Part shown: piece after piece, positions 34,547 to 42,626 of the stretch | Position numbering within the stretch: position 1 is the stretch's first letter | Layout of the letters: each line of letters opens with the position of its first letter | Source: Anaerolineaceae bacterium | GTDB taxonomy: Bacteria > Chloroflexota > Anaerolineae > Promineifilales > Promineifilaceae | Direction: 5' to 3' | DNA: 64,000 nt | Assembly (NCBI GenBank): GCA_002699125.1 | Contig: PABI01000030.1 | Coordinates: forward strand, 1-64,000 | The notes under the pieces: generated by a model | Databases searched by the model: none | Told to the model about the DNA's origin: nothing | The model's input: only the letters and a program-made list of their open reading frames with translations | Translations under genes and position numbers: made by a program

Positions 34547-35587
34547 ATGAGCATCGCCAAACAGATCCGGCTGACGTCTTATGCCAGCTGCGCCGGTTGA
34601 GCATCTAAATTAGGGCCAGGGGACCTGGCTCAAGCCATTGAACCGCTGCGCAAGCTGTTTAAGCCGGAAGATTATCCACAGCTGCTGGTGGGATTAGCCA
34701 AGGTGGATGATGCGGCCGTTTACCAGCTTAACGACACACAGGCCATCATCACCACCACCGACTTCTTTCCGCCAGTTGTCGATGATCCCTACGACTTTGG
34801 CGCGATTGCCGCGGCCAACGCCATGTCCGACATCTACGCGATGGGCGGCGAGGTGCTGTTTGCCATCAACCTGGTCGCCTTCCCCGACAGTTTGGGCATG
34901 GACATTCTGAGCGAGATTTTGCGCGGTGGCGCCGAAAAGGTCGCCGAAGCGGGTGCGGTTATTGCCGGTGGCCACAGCGTCAATGACAAAGAGCCGAAGT
35001 ACGGCCTGGCCGTCACCGGCCTGATCGACCCGGACAAGGTGAAAACCAAAGGCGGGGCGCAGCCGGGCGATGTACTGTTGCTGACCAAACCGCTGGGCGT
35101 GGGTGTGGTCACCACGGCGCTGAAAAATGGCATTACGGATGAGGCGGATGTGGCAACGGCCGTCTCCAGCATGAAAACGCTTAATAAAACGGCCGCCGAA
35201 GCGGCCCAACTCGCCCAGGCCCACAGCCTGACAGACATCACCGGCTTTGGCCTGCTGGGGCACGCCCACGAAATGGCCCATCTGGGGCTGGTTGATTTTC
35301 ATGTGCAGTTGGACAAGCTGCCCTGGCTGCCCGGCGCGCTGCGCTACGGTGAGGCCGGCGCCTTCCCCGGCGGCATGGGGCGCAACCTGGACTACTTTGG
35401 CCGCTGGGTGAAGTTTGCCCCTGGCGTCAGCCAACTTATGCAGGATATGCTGATGACCCCGGAAACATCCGGCGGTCTGCTGGTGGCCCTGCCTGCGGAT
35501 CAAGTTGAAACATTTATTGAGCATTGTGAAACGGCCGTACCCATCGGCCACGTCACCGAAGGCGAAGGATTTATTCATGTGAAATAA
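34547..35587 (+). CDS. selD: Selenophosphate synthetase, selenocysteine-containing
   Basis: A 346-residue enzyme making selenophosphate from selenide and ATP. The frame is open from ATG 34547 (AAAGGAAG upstream) through an in-frame TGA at 34598-34600 (codon 18). The reading around it is SCAG-U-ASKLGPGDL. Sec18 and Lys21 match the catalytic Cys/Sec and Lys of SelD, which are three residues apart. A bacterial SECIS hairpin lies just downstream. Automatic calling would start at 34688 and lose 47 catalytic residues. The body shows DDAAVYQL, TTDFFPPVVDDP, NAMSDIYAMGG, GGHSV and TDITGFGLLGHA. SelB, needed to decode the TGA, is at 43971. Transcription comes from a promoter near 34422. Confidence 0.95.
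34613..34631 (+). promoter_or_regulatory. Bacterial SECIS element in selD mRNA
   Basis: An 8-bp stem, GGGCCAGG with CCTGGCTC (one G-U pair), closes a GGA loop (34621-34623). The loop lies 20 bases after the TGA and begins with G, meeting the known bSECIS rules (16-37 bases, G among the first two loop bases). It would bind SelB. Confidence 0.82.
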
Positions 35588-35626
35588 TGAAAGTGCACAC
35601 TTTCATTATTTCACAAAAAACCCACT

Positions 35627-37378
35627 ATGGACCGAACCGTACCAACCTCTGGCAATGAAGAAATTAATCTCTATCTCCGCACCTACTACTCCCTGCTGCG
35701 CAGCAGCCGCGAGGTGCAAATCAAAACGCTTATCGAGGCGCACAAACGCATGAATTCCGCGCTGCACGTGCTGGCTGACGAACCACAGCCAGATATGGCA
35801 GCCTTCATCTACGCCATTTTGCGGATGCCCGCCTGCCTGGACAAGCTGCGCCTGGTCATCATGGGGCAATCGGAACAGGTATTTGCGATGCACGGGTTTG
35901 CCAACGTGGAAAGCTGGGAGGCAGTTACGGCCGTTGGGCGGCGGCGGCGCAGCTTTTTTGACGGCCAAGATCGATTAGCCGTCTACATCGCCAGCCGCTC
36001 CGATATTGACGACATTGTGCCCATTCTGGTGGCCTACCAGATTGAACGGCGCAAACTGCGCCAGCTGCTGAACAAAGAAAACGTCATCAAAGAGCTGGAG
36101 CGGGTGCGGGACAGCAAAGGCGGCCTGCCCTCCGGCAACAGCCTGGTGCGTCTGGCTCACATGACAGAAATTCCCGTCGAAGATTTTCATCGTCTGTGCC
36201 AGGTGTGGGGCAATGAAACGGCCGCAAAATTCCTCAATATCGCCCAAACCAAGCAAGCAATCTCCATTCGCTCGCTGGCCGGGTCGCTGGCCGATTACAA
36301 ACGGGCTACCCGCCGCTGGTGGCGCAATGTGGAGCGCCATCTGCCCGACATCATCATGCCCGATCGGCCCATCTATTTTGTGTCCAGCAACACTCACAGC
36401 CTGCCCAATCTGCTCAGCGGCTATGCTCTGCATATCGAAGAACAAATTCACGCTTATATCCGCGAAAATGGCTCCGGCGATTTGCAGCAAGAATATCACG
36501 ACATTTTGGAACGGAACGTGCCCAGCAGTCGGGAAAACTTTTTGTATTACGCGCTCAAAAAGTTGGAGCAGGACAATCCGCAGGTAACGGCCGCTCGCCT
36601 GGAAAAGGAGCGGGATGTAGGCATTGTACGCATCCCCAGTGAGCACGCCTTCGACATTGAAGTACAGGTGATTCCCATCAACAAAGTCAACACACACAGC
36701 ATGGACAAGCGGCTGCGCGTGCCGGGGATTGAGCGGCTGCACCAGAGCAACGCGCTCATCGTCAATGTCGATTATCCGCTGGGGATGGCGGCGTACCAGG
36801 TGCTCACAGAAATTGCGCGCAACATTGCCGAAGTGCGTGGGGTGTACATCATGGGCAAGGCGGCGACGTTAAACGGCCGTATCGGCGACGTCATGATTCC
36901 CAGCGTGGTGCACGACGAACACACCCTCAACACCTACCTGTTCGACAACTGCTTTGCCGCCGACGACGTGGCGCCCTACCTGGTTTACGGCACCGTGATG
37001 GACAACCAGAAAGCAATCACCGTGCCCGGCACTTTCCTGCAAAACGAGGGGTATATGTCGGTCTTCTACCACGAAGGGTACACCGATATGGAGATGGAAG
37101 CCGGGCCGTATCTCAGCGGCATTTACGAGATGGTGCGCCCTAAGCGACATCCTTCCAATGAGCTGGTGAATCTTTACAACAGCTCTTTCCCCGTCGGTAT
37201 TTTGCACTACGCTTCTGATACGCCGTTCAGCAAAGGCAAAAACCTGGGCGCGCAAAATCTCTCCTACTTCGGCATGGACCCCACCTACGCCACCATGGTG
37301 GCCATCCTGCGCGCCATCTTTGAGACGGAGCTGAAGCAGTTGGGAAAGCAGTCAACAGATTCGCAGAACTTGTCCTGA
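35627..37378 (+). CDS. Unknown protein with nucleoside-phosphorylase-like C-terminal half
   Basis: A 583-residue soluble protein directly after selD (39 bases). The N-terminal half is helical and basic (LAVYIASRSDIDDIVPILVAYQIE, KAIKE-like stretches). From about residue 370 it resembles the nucleoside-phosphorylase superfamily: LIVNVDYPLGMAAYQVL, VRGVYIMGKAATLNGRIGD and an EMEAGPYLSGIYE segment that mimics the ribose-binding EMES-type motif. I cannot name the family. Placement suggests co-transcription with selD, but a link to selenium metabolism is only a guess. The final residues (QNLS) are encoded by the start of a family A repeat. Confidence 0.75.
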   Translation: MDRTVPTSGNEEINLYLRTYYSLLRSSREVQIKTLIEAHKRMNSALHVLADEPQPDMAAFIYAILRMPACLDKLRLVIMGQSEQVFAMHGFANVESWEAVTAVGRRRRSFFDGQDRLAVYIASRSDIDDIVPILVAYQIERRKLRQLLNKENVIKELERVRDSKGGLPSGNSLVRLAHMTEIPVEDFHRLCQVWGNETAAKFLNIAQTKQAISIRSLAGSLADYKRATRRWWRNVERHLPDIIMPDRPIYFVSSNTHSLPNLLSGYALHIEEQIHAYIRENGSGDLQQEYHDILERNVPSSRENFLYYALKKLEQDNPQVTAARLEKERDVGIVRIPSEHAFDIEVQVIPINKVNTHSMDKRLRVPGIERLHQSNALIVNVDYPLGMAAYQVLTEIARNIAEVRGVYIMGKAATLNGRIGDVMIPSVVHDEHTLNTYLFDNCFAADDVAPYLVYGTVMDNQKAITVPGTFLQNEGYMSVFYHEGYTDMEMEAGPYLSGIYEMVRPKRHPSNELVNLYNSSFPVGILHYASDTPFSKGKNLGAQNLSYFGMDPTYATMVAILRAIFETELKQLGKQSTDSQNLS

Positions 37379-37445
37379 GCGCAGCCGAAGGATTAAGCAG
37401 ATTTTATAGCCATCCAATTGTCATTCTCGCGCAGGCGGGAATCCA
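37366..37445. repeat. Intergenic repeats, family A variants
   Basis: Two pieces: AGAACTTGTCCTGAGCGCAG with CCGAAGGATT, which runs into the upstream gene's last codons, and TGTCATTCTCGCGCAGGCGG with GAATCC. Both are common intergenic wording of this family. Confidence 0.55.
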
Positions 37446-37474
37446 TACAACAACAATCAGCGAGAATAAGGTAA

Positions 37475-38569
37475 ATGGGGCAACACACAATTTTTCAAGA
37501 GCGGATTACGGCCGTTCGCCAAAAACTCAATGAATGGGAAGTTGATGGCGTGCTTGTCACCAGCCCGGCAAACCGGCGCTGGCTGAGCGGCTTCACCGGT
37601 TCCAACGGCCAGCTGTTGGTCACGGCCAACAAAGCGCTCATCGCCACCGATTTTCGTTACTATGCCCAGGCGGGCCGCGAGGCACCAGACTTTGCTCTGT
37701 TCAAACACCAGCGCACCCTGGCTGATACCCAGGATTTTTTAGCTGAATCAGGAGCAAAAACCGTTGGCTTGGAGGCAAAGTACGTTACCCTGGCGTCAAT
37801 GATAGAACTGGAAGAGGTGAAAGGCGTCACCTGGAAACCGTTGCTGCTGACGCTGGAGCCATTACGCTTGCGCAAAACGGCCGTTGAAGTCAAAGCCATC
37901 CAAGAAGCATGCGCCATCACCGATGACGTCATGGCCCAGGTGCCGCACATCGCCCGCGCCGGCATGAGCGAACGCGAGGTTGCCTGGGAGCTGGAGAAGA
38001 CATTGCGTCAGGCTGGCGCCGAAGCGTTGGCTTTTGACATCCTCGTCGCCTCCGGTCCCAACAGCGCTTTGCCCCACCACCATCCGGGTGAGCGCTGCTT
38101 GCAGGCAGGCGACCCGCTCATTGTGGATATGGGCGCGCAGGTGGATGGCTACAAAAGCGACATGACTCGTTCGTTTTATTTAGGGGCCAAAGCGTCGGTT
38201 CATTATTTTGAGCTATATCAACTGGTGTTAAGAGCACAAACGGCCGTTTTCCAAAACGCCAAACCGGGCATGAGCCTCAAAGCCGTGGATGCTATCGCCC
38301 GCAACATGTTAGACAGAGCGGGACACGCCGACCATTTTGGCCACGGCCTGGGGCATGGTTTAGGGCTGGGCATCCACGAAGACCCCCTCCTCTCCCCCCG
38401 AGCCTCCGACGAGGACACGATTGAAGTCGGCACGATTGTCACCATCGAGCCGGGCTGCTACCTGCCCGATTGGGGCGGCATTCGCCTGGAAGAAACCGCG
38501 CTCATGACCGACGCTGGACTCGTGCCGCTGACCCACTGCCCCAAAGTGCCCGGCATTGCGATGAAATAG
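37475..38569 (+). CDS. Xaa-Pro aminopeptidase/dipeptidase (M24 family)
   Basis: A 364-residue metallopeptidase cleaving peptides at proline. The N-terminal creatinase-like domain (about 1-130) has VTSPANRRWLSGFTGSNG. The pita-bread catalytic domain shows VDMGAQVDGYKSDMTRSF with two metal-binding Asp, HGLGHGLGLGIHEDP with metal His, and IEPGCYLPDWGGIRLEE with the two metal Glu. All five metal ligands of the PepP/PepQ family are present, so it should be active. It lies after the unnamed 583-residue gene, on the same strand. Confidence 0.93.
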   Translation: MGQHTIFQERITAVRQKLNEWEVDGVLVTSPANRRWLSGFTGSNGQLLVTANKALIATDFRYYAQAGREAPDFALFKHQRTLADTQDFLAESGAKTVGLEAKYVTLASMIELEEVKGVTWKPLLLTLEPLRLRKTAVEVKAIQEACAITDDVMAQVPHIARAGMSEREVAWELEKTLRQAGAEALAFDILVASGPNSALPHHHPGERCLQAGDPLIVDMGAQVDGYKSDMTRSFYLGAKASVHYFELYQLVLRAQTAVFQNAKPGMSLKAVDAIARNMLDRAGHADHFGHGLGHGLGLGIHEDPLLSPRASDEDTIEVGTIVTIEPGCYLPDWGGIRLEETALMTDAGLVPLTHCPKVPGIAMK

Positions 38570-38640
38570 GACGCAGATCACCCTGATTTGCCTGATCATG
38601 GGAATCAGAAAAATCAGGGTAATCTGCGTTCCATTATTCT
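38568..38640. repeat. Intergenic repeat, family B (second copy)
   Basis: GACGCAGATCACCCTGATTT pairs with AAAATCAGGGTAATCTGCGT, an imperfect hairpin after the M24 peptidase gene. The copy at 63248-63324 is very similar. Confidence 0.65.
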
Positions 38641-38677
38641 TATAACGGTACGACACTGACGAATAGCATCTGAAACC

Positions 38678-39748
38678 ATGCCAAAATACAAAACATTGTT
38701 AAGCGAAAACACATATGCACGTGCCCAGGAGTATTTGGCCCAGCTTCAGGCAGGCCAGCAGGCAGGCCGCTATTTGCAGCAAAGGTTAGCCCACCTGGGT
38801 TTAACTTCCCTCACCGTGGAAATGCTGCTGGAGCAGTTGATGCGCACCAAACGGCCGCAAATCTTTGCTGAAAGTGCCGTAGCTGGCAATGGCTCCGACT
38901 GGAACCTGACCGAGCTGGGGCTGCTGGGCGACATCGCTATCGTTGCCCCAGTCACCTTTTTTGATAACGGCCGTCACCAAAACCCAGACGTGCACAATCC
39001 GCCCTTCACCGGAATGCTGCTGTTTGTGCCGGGGGCGCTGTTAAGGAACGGCTGTTCCCAAACCCCCGCCGATTGGAACGAAGTGGTTACGGCTGACGAC
39101 CAGATCGACAAGGATGCCTATTTTCGACTGTGTGAACGGAGGCTGCTGCCCTCATTTTTGTATGCGAACGAGCAAATGCGGCAGCAGGGTAAACAGGCCT
39201 TCATCACGATTCCGGGGCTGGGCTGCGGCATGTTTGCCGGACCATTTCAGGGGCAGCTAGGCGAGAAGCTGAAGCGGACGCTGCAAGCGTTTGTGTTTAA
39301 ACATGCCGCCTCTTTCACCCATATTCGCGCCGTTTATTACGATCCGTACCGGGAGTGCCAGAATGAGCGAATTAACCTGGACGGACTGAGCTTTTTGGTA
39401 CGGCCGTTAACCCACGGCAACGAAGCCAAACCCCAGCTCTGCCACCCGACCGCCTACGAAGAATCCGGCGACGACTTCTCGGGCTGCGAATTGGTTAGTG
39501 TTGTTGCCTGGGATCATGTTTCCTGGCCTGGCAACGATTTTTATGTGGGGTCACGGGCCACGGATGATGGGGTAAAGGGAGCGGCGACGGATGTAACGGC
39601 CGTTATGACCGGCATCCCCGGAAACTATAATTCTCATACTTTCCAGTACGAACCACCAACGGACTACAAAAACTGGAATGAAGTCATCCAGAATAACAAT
39701 ATCAAAATTGATGTAACCCAAACGTTAAGACTTTTTCCACCGTCCTGA
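38678..39748 (+). CDS. Macrodomain-like protein (ADP-ribose-related, tentative)
   Basis: A 356-residue soluble protein. The central part ITIPGLGCGMFAGPFQGQLG with the nearby VYYDPYREC resembles the substrate-loop of macrodomain/PARG-like ADP-ribose binding proteins. The C-terminal part DHVSWPGNDFYVGSRATDDG and KGAATDVTAVMTG matches, from memory, the DUF4804/MavL-like group that processes ADP-ribose adducts in Legionella. If so, it would bind or remove ADP-ribose. No ADP-ribosyltransferase gene is in view. The name is tentative and should be tested. Confidence 0.55.
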   Translation: MPKYKTLLSENTYARAQEYLAQLQAGQQAGRYLQQRLAHLGLTSLTVEMLLEQLMRTKRPQIFAESAVAGNGSDWNLTELGLLGDIAIVAPVTFFDNGRHQNPDVHNPPFTGMLLFVPGALLRNGCSQTPADWNEVVTADDQIDKDAYFRLCERRLLPSFLYANEQMRQQGKQAFITIPGLGCGMFAGPFQGQLGEKLKRTLQAFVFKHAASFTHIRAVYYDPYRECQNERINLDGLSFLVRPLTHGNEAKPQLCHPTAYEESGDDFSGCELVSVVAWDHVSWPGNDFYVGSRATDDGVKGAATDVTAVMTGIPGNYNSHTFQYEPPTDYKNWNEVIQNNNIKIDVTQTLRLFPPS

Positions 39749-39753
39749 ACACA

Positions 39754-39966
39754 TTATTCTGCTTCTACGTCGTCTTGCTCCTCATCATTGGCAATGCCAC
39801 TTTGGTTTGCCGTAACAATTGCACCCAGCACAACACCAAAGGCGGCGCCAAAAGCCACGCCCAAAGCGAGATTATCCATCGCTGCGCCAATAGCTGTACC
39901 GACGCCAACGCCTATGGCAATAAATGCGCCCATATAGGCACCTTTCTGCGGTTTTTTCTTCATCAT
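39754..39966 (-). CDS. Small glycine-zipper membrane protein
   Basis: A 70-residue protein with a basic N-terminus (MMKKKPQKG), a long Gly/Ala-rich hydrophobic region (GAFIAIGVGVGTAIGAAMD, VAFGAAFGVVLGAIV) and an acidic tail (DEEQDDVEAE). GAGGAACG lies just before the chosen ATG at 39966. Glycine-zipper helices pack closely in membranes. Function unknown; it may be the last gene of the glycosyltransferase operon or separate. Confidence 0.65.
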   Translation of the reverse strand: MMKKKPQKGAYMGAFIAIGVGVGTAIGAAMDNLALGVAFGAAFGVVLGAIVTANQSGIANDEEQDDVEAE

Positions 39967-39993
39967 TCGTTCCTCTACCAACTTTGGCAAAGA

Positions 39994-41211
39994 TTATCTC
40001 GCCAAAAGCTGGCCATAAATTTCTAAAAACTTTGGCACTACCACGCGCCAGTCGTATTGTTGGGCAAACTGCTGGGCCGCCTGCCCCAGCCGCTTCCGTG
40101 CCTCTGGATGGTTGAGCAGGTGCAAAACGGCCGTTGCCATCTCCACCCCATCATCCACCAGCAGCAGTTCCCGATTGTGCTCAACCGGAAAACCTTCGGC
40201 ACCAACGGCCGTACTCACCAGCGCCTTGCCCGCCGCCATCGCCTCAATCAGCTTAAGCCGCGTACCGCTGCCGACGCGAAACGGCAACACAAACACCTTT
40301 GCCCCCGCCAGATACGGCGCCACCCGCTCCACCCAGCCGGTGAGCGTGATGCCCGGTTCGTGGCGCAGACGATCCAGCCGGGCGTGTGGCTTTTGGCCAA
40401 CGATGGTGAAGGTGGTGGACGGCCGTTCCCGCCAAATGTGTGGCCATACTTCATCCACAAACCAGAGCACCGCATCGACGTTGGGTCGATAATCCATCTT
40501 GCCGCTAAACACGATGTCGTTGGGAACTGCCTCTGTCTCTTCAAGCTGGAACTGCTGCACGTCCAGGCTGTTGGGGATGACGGTGATGGGCGTTTGGCCG
40601 TTGGTGAGCTTTTCTAGATGAGTTTTGTCGGGGTGGGAAACGGCCGTTACCCAATCCGCCTGCCGGCAAATCCAGCGCTCAAACCGGCGCAGTCGCCGCA
40701 CCTGTTCGGCCGAGTAGGCTGCCGCCACCCAGCGGCGCGGCTGGCGCAGGTCGGTCAGGAAGTTGCGCCGCTGTAATTCGGTTTCGGCATTGTGGTCATC
40801 AAACACAATCTTGCTGCGCGGGCTGCCGTGGCGAATCACCGGCAGGTACCGGGCCAGCTCAATGCCCTCAATTTGCACGATGTCATAATTACCCGTCTGG
40901 AGCATGTGCAGCAGCCGAACGTTAAACGCCGGACTAAACAGCCGGTGGGCCATGTCCGGGCGGCGCGTGGCCAGCAGTTGATACAGCCGCTTGCCCGTCG
41001 TGCGCTGCGGCACCGGCACGGTTTCGATTGTGTGGCACAGTTCAGCCAGGGGCGCAATTTGCTCATCAGCCACCGATTGCCCCGGTTCCAAAAAACTCAA
41101 CAGCGACACTTCACACGCCTGCGCCAAGCCACGAATAATGTAAAAATTACGCAGGCTCGTCCCCTGGTGCGGCGGATAAGGTAGCTGTGGTGTCAGTAGC
41201 AAAACTTTCAT
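39994..41211 (-). CDS. Glycosyltransferase family 4 protein
   Basis: A 405-residue GT-B glycosyltransferase. The N-terminal domain has LLLTPQLPYPPHQGTSLRN. The C-terminal domain has VFSGKMDYRPNVDAVLWFVD, the GTRLKLIEAMAAGKALVST motif (E-x7-E-type nucleotide-sugar binding) and EGFPVEHNRELLLVDDG. It transfers a sugar from an activated donor to a glycan or lipid, probably in exopolysaccharide or cell-wall assembly. A second glycosyltransferase gene lies upstream on the same strand, so the two likely work in one pathway. The sugar cannot be told. Confidence 0.9.
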   Translation of the reverse strand: MKVLLLTPQLPYPPHQGTSLRNFYIIRGLAQACEVSLLSFLEPGQSVADEQIAPLAELCHTIETVPVPQRTTGKRLYQLLATRRPDMAHRLFSPAFNVRLLHMLQTGNYDIVQIEGIELARYLPVIRHGSPRSKIVFDDHNAETELQRRNFLTDLRQPRRWVAAAYSAEQVRRLRRFERWICRQADWVTAVSHPDKTHLEKLTNGQTPITVIPNSLDVQQFQLEETEAVPNDIVFSGKMDYRPNVDAVLWFVDEVWPHIWRERPSTTFTIVGQKPHARLDRLRHEPGITLTGWVERVAPYLAGAKVFVLPFRVGSGTRLKLIEAMAAGKALVSTAVGAEGFPVEHNRELLLVDDGVEMATAVLHLLNHPEARKRLGQAAQQFAQQYDWRVVVPKFLEIYGQLLAR

Positions 41212-41220
41212 AGAAGATTT

Positions 41221-41289
41221 ACCGCAGAGAGCGCGGAGAACGCAGAGTTTTTTCGTTCTTTCTCTGCGACCTCCGCGTTCTCCGCGGTT
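41221..41289. repeat. Intergenic repeat, family D (second copy)
   Basis: ACCGCAGAGAGCGCGGAGAA pairs imperfectly with TTCTCCGCGGT and TCTCTGCGACC, a long hairpin between the two glycosyltransferase genes. Confidence 0.65.
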
Positions 41290-42397
41290 AAAAGACAGAC
41301 TTATAAATTTGCAGTGTCAATTCGGCCGCTTTTTGCCAGTTGAACGTTTTTGCCTGGGCGTGGCCTCTGGTAATCATCTTCTGCCGCAGATTGGAATCGG
41401 TGAGGACGCGGTGCAGGGCATCGGTCCAGGCCGCTTCATCATCCAGCGGCAGCTGCATGCCCGCTTCGCCCACCACCTCCGGCAGCGAACCGCGATTGCT
41501 CACGATGACCGGGCAGCCGCAGTGCATCGCTTCCAGCGCGGGCAGGCCAAAGCCCTCGTAGTGCGAAGGGGTTACCAACACCCCGGCAGCATGGTAAAGA
41601 TGGGCCAACTGCTCATCAAAAATGCCGGTCAGATGGCGCACCTTCTCCTGCAAACCGAGTTCGTCAATCGTGGTAAACACCTCTTCGTACAGCCAGCCTT
41701 TGCCACCCACCAAAATCAGCGGCACGTCAATTTCCCCCTGTTTCAGCAGCGCATCATAAGCCCGAAACAAAAACGGCAGATTTTTGCGCGGTTCCAGCGT
41801 GCCCACAAACAAAATGAAGCCGCGGGGCAGGTTGTGTTTTTGCAAGGTGTTGGTGACGGCCGTTTCCTTATACACCCTCTCATACAACGGATTGGCCGCC
41901 AGATGCACCGTCGTGATTTTTTCGGGCGGGACGCGCAGCTGCTCAATCAAATCATGCCTTGTGGCATGGCTGTCGGCCGAGATGTGGTCAGCCACCTGCA
42001 CCGCCCACTCAATCTGGTCGGCATAATACGCCATGCTTTCCCGCGTGAGAAACTCCGGGTAAAAAATGAAGTTTAAGTCATGCACGGTGATCACTTTGCG
42101 CCGCCCGCCCCACTGCGGTGGAATAAAATCAGGGCTGTGCAGCACGTCCAGCCGGTACGGCAGCAGCTCCAACCCCAATGCCCAGCGCTCCAGTTGGTGA
42201 TGGCAAGGGGTAAACACGTTTTTGCGCTGGAAGTTGGGCGCAGATGGGGTGTGGGAACGGCCGTCTCGCCCCATGTGAAACAACGAATACCCATTCTCAC
42301 TATCCAACGCCGCCAGCGCCGGCAGCAAATGCAAAATGTATTGGCTAATGCCCCCCATCTGGTAAAACGGCAGGCGAACGTCAATTCCGATATGCAT
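41288..42397 (-). CDS. Glycosyltransferase family 4 protein
   Basis: A 369-residue GT-B glycosyltransferase. The N-terminus MHIGIDVRLPFYQMGGISQY is typical of group 1 enzymes acting on lipid-linked or secreted glycans. The C-terminal domain shows LFVGTLEPRKNLPFLFRAYD, LIVGG-like GGKGWLYEEVF and TPSHYEGFGLPALEAMHCGC, the donor-binding E-x7-E motif. It resembles mannosyltransferases, but specificity is not readable. It lies 77 bases upstream of the other glycosyltransferase with a family D hairpin between. Confidence 0.9.
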   Translation of the reverse strand: MHIGIDVRLPFYQMGGISQYILHLLPALAALDSENGYSLFHMGRDGRSHTPSAPNFQRKNVFTPCHHQLERWALGLELLPYRLDVLHSPDFIPPQWGGRRKVITVHDLNFIFYPEFLTRESMAYYADQIEWAVQVADHISADSHATRHDLIEQLRVPPEKITTVHLAANPLYERVYKETAVTNTLQKHNLPRGFILFVGTLEPRKNLPFLFRAYDALLKQGEIDVPLILVGGKGWLYEEVFTTIDELGLQEKVRHLTGIFDEQLAHLYHAAGVLVTPSHYEGFGLPALEAMHCGCPVIVSNRGSLPEVVGEAGMQLPLDDEAAWTDALHRVLTDSNLRQKMITRGHAQAKTFNWQKAAELTLQIYKSVF

Positions 42398-42412
42398 GGC
42401 GGGATTATACTA

Positions 42413-42496
42413 CCGGTGATCGGTAATCAGTAGGTCAGTAATCAGTGTTCAATAAACAATCGCCGTTTACGGTTTACCGATGACCGATTACTGAAA
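42413..42496. repeat. Intergenic repeat, family E (second copy)
   Basis: CGGTGATCGGTAATCAGTAG and GACCGATTACTG arms around a loop, in the divergent spacer between glycosyltransferase and coiled-coil genes. A short family C-like segment follows at 42560-42612. Confidence 0.6.
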
Positions 42497-42626
42497 ACTA
42501 AACAACTTCACTCGCCACTCGCCCACTTGCCCCGCCCAAGTTATAATGTTCTGCACGATTGTAAAATAATCTGCGTGCGCAATTTGCGCAAATCTGTGTG
42601 AATCTGCGGATAAACGGAGAACAGCT

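Noticed and set aside
34598-34600. In-frame stop suggesting selD is a pseudogene
   Set aside because: The stop is TGA at exactly the catalytic Cys/Sec position, a SECIS hairpin follows, the frame is otherwise intact and selB is nearby.
34694-35578. Minus-strand frame of 294 residues
   Set aside because: Antisense to selD; no domain or start signals.
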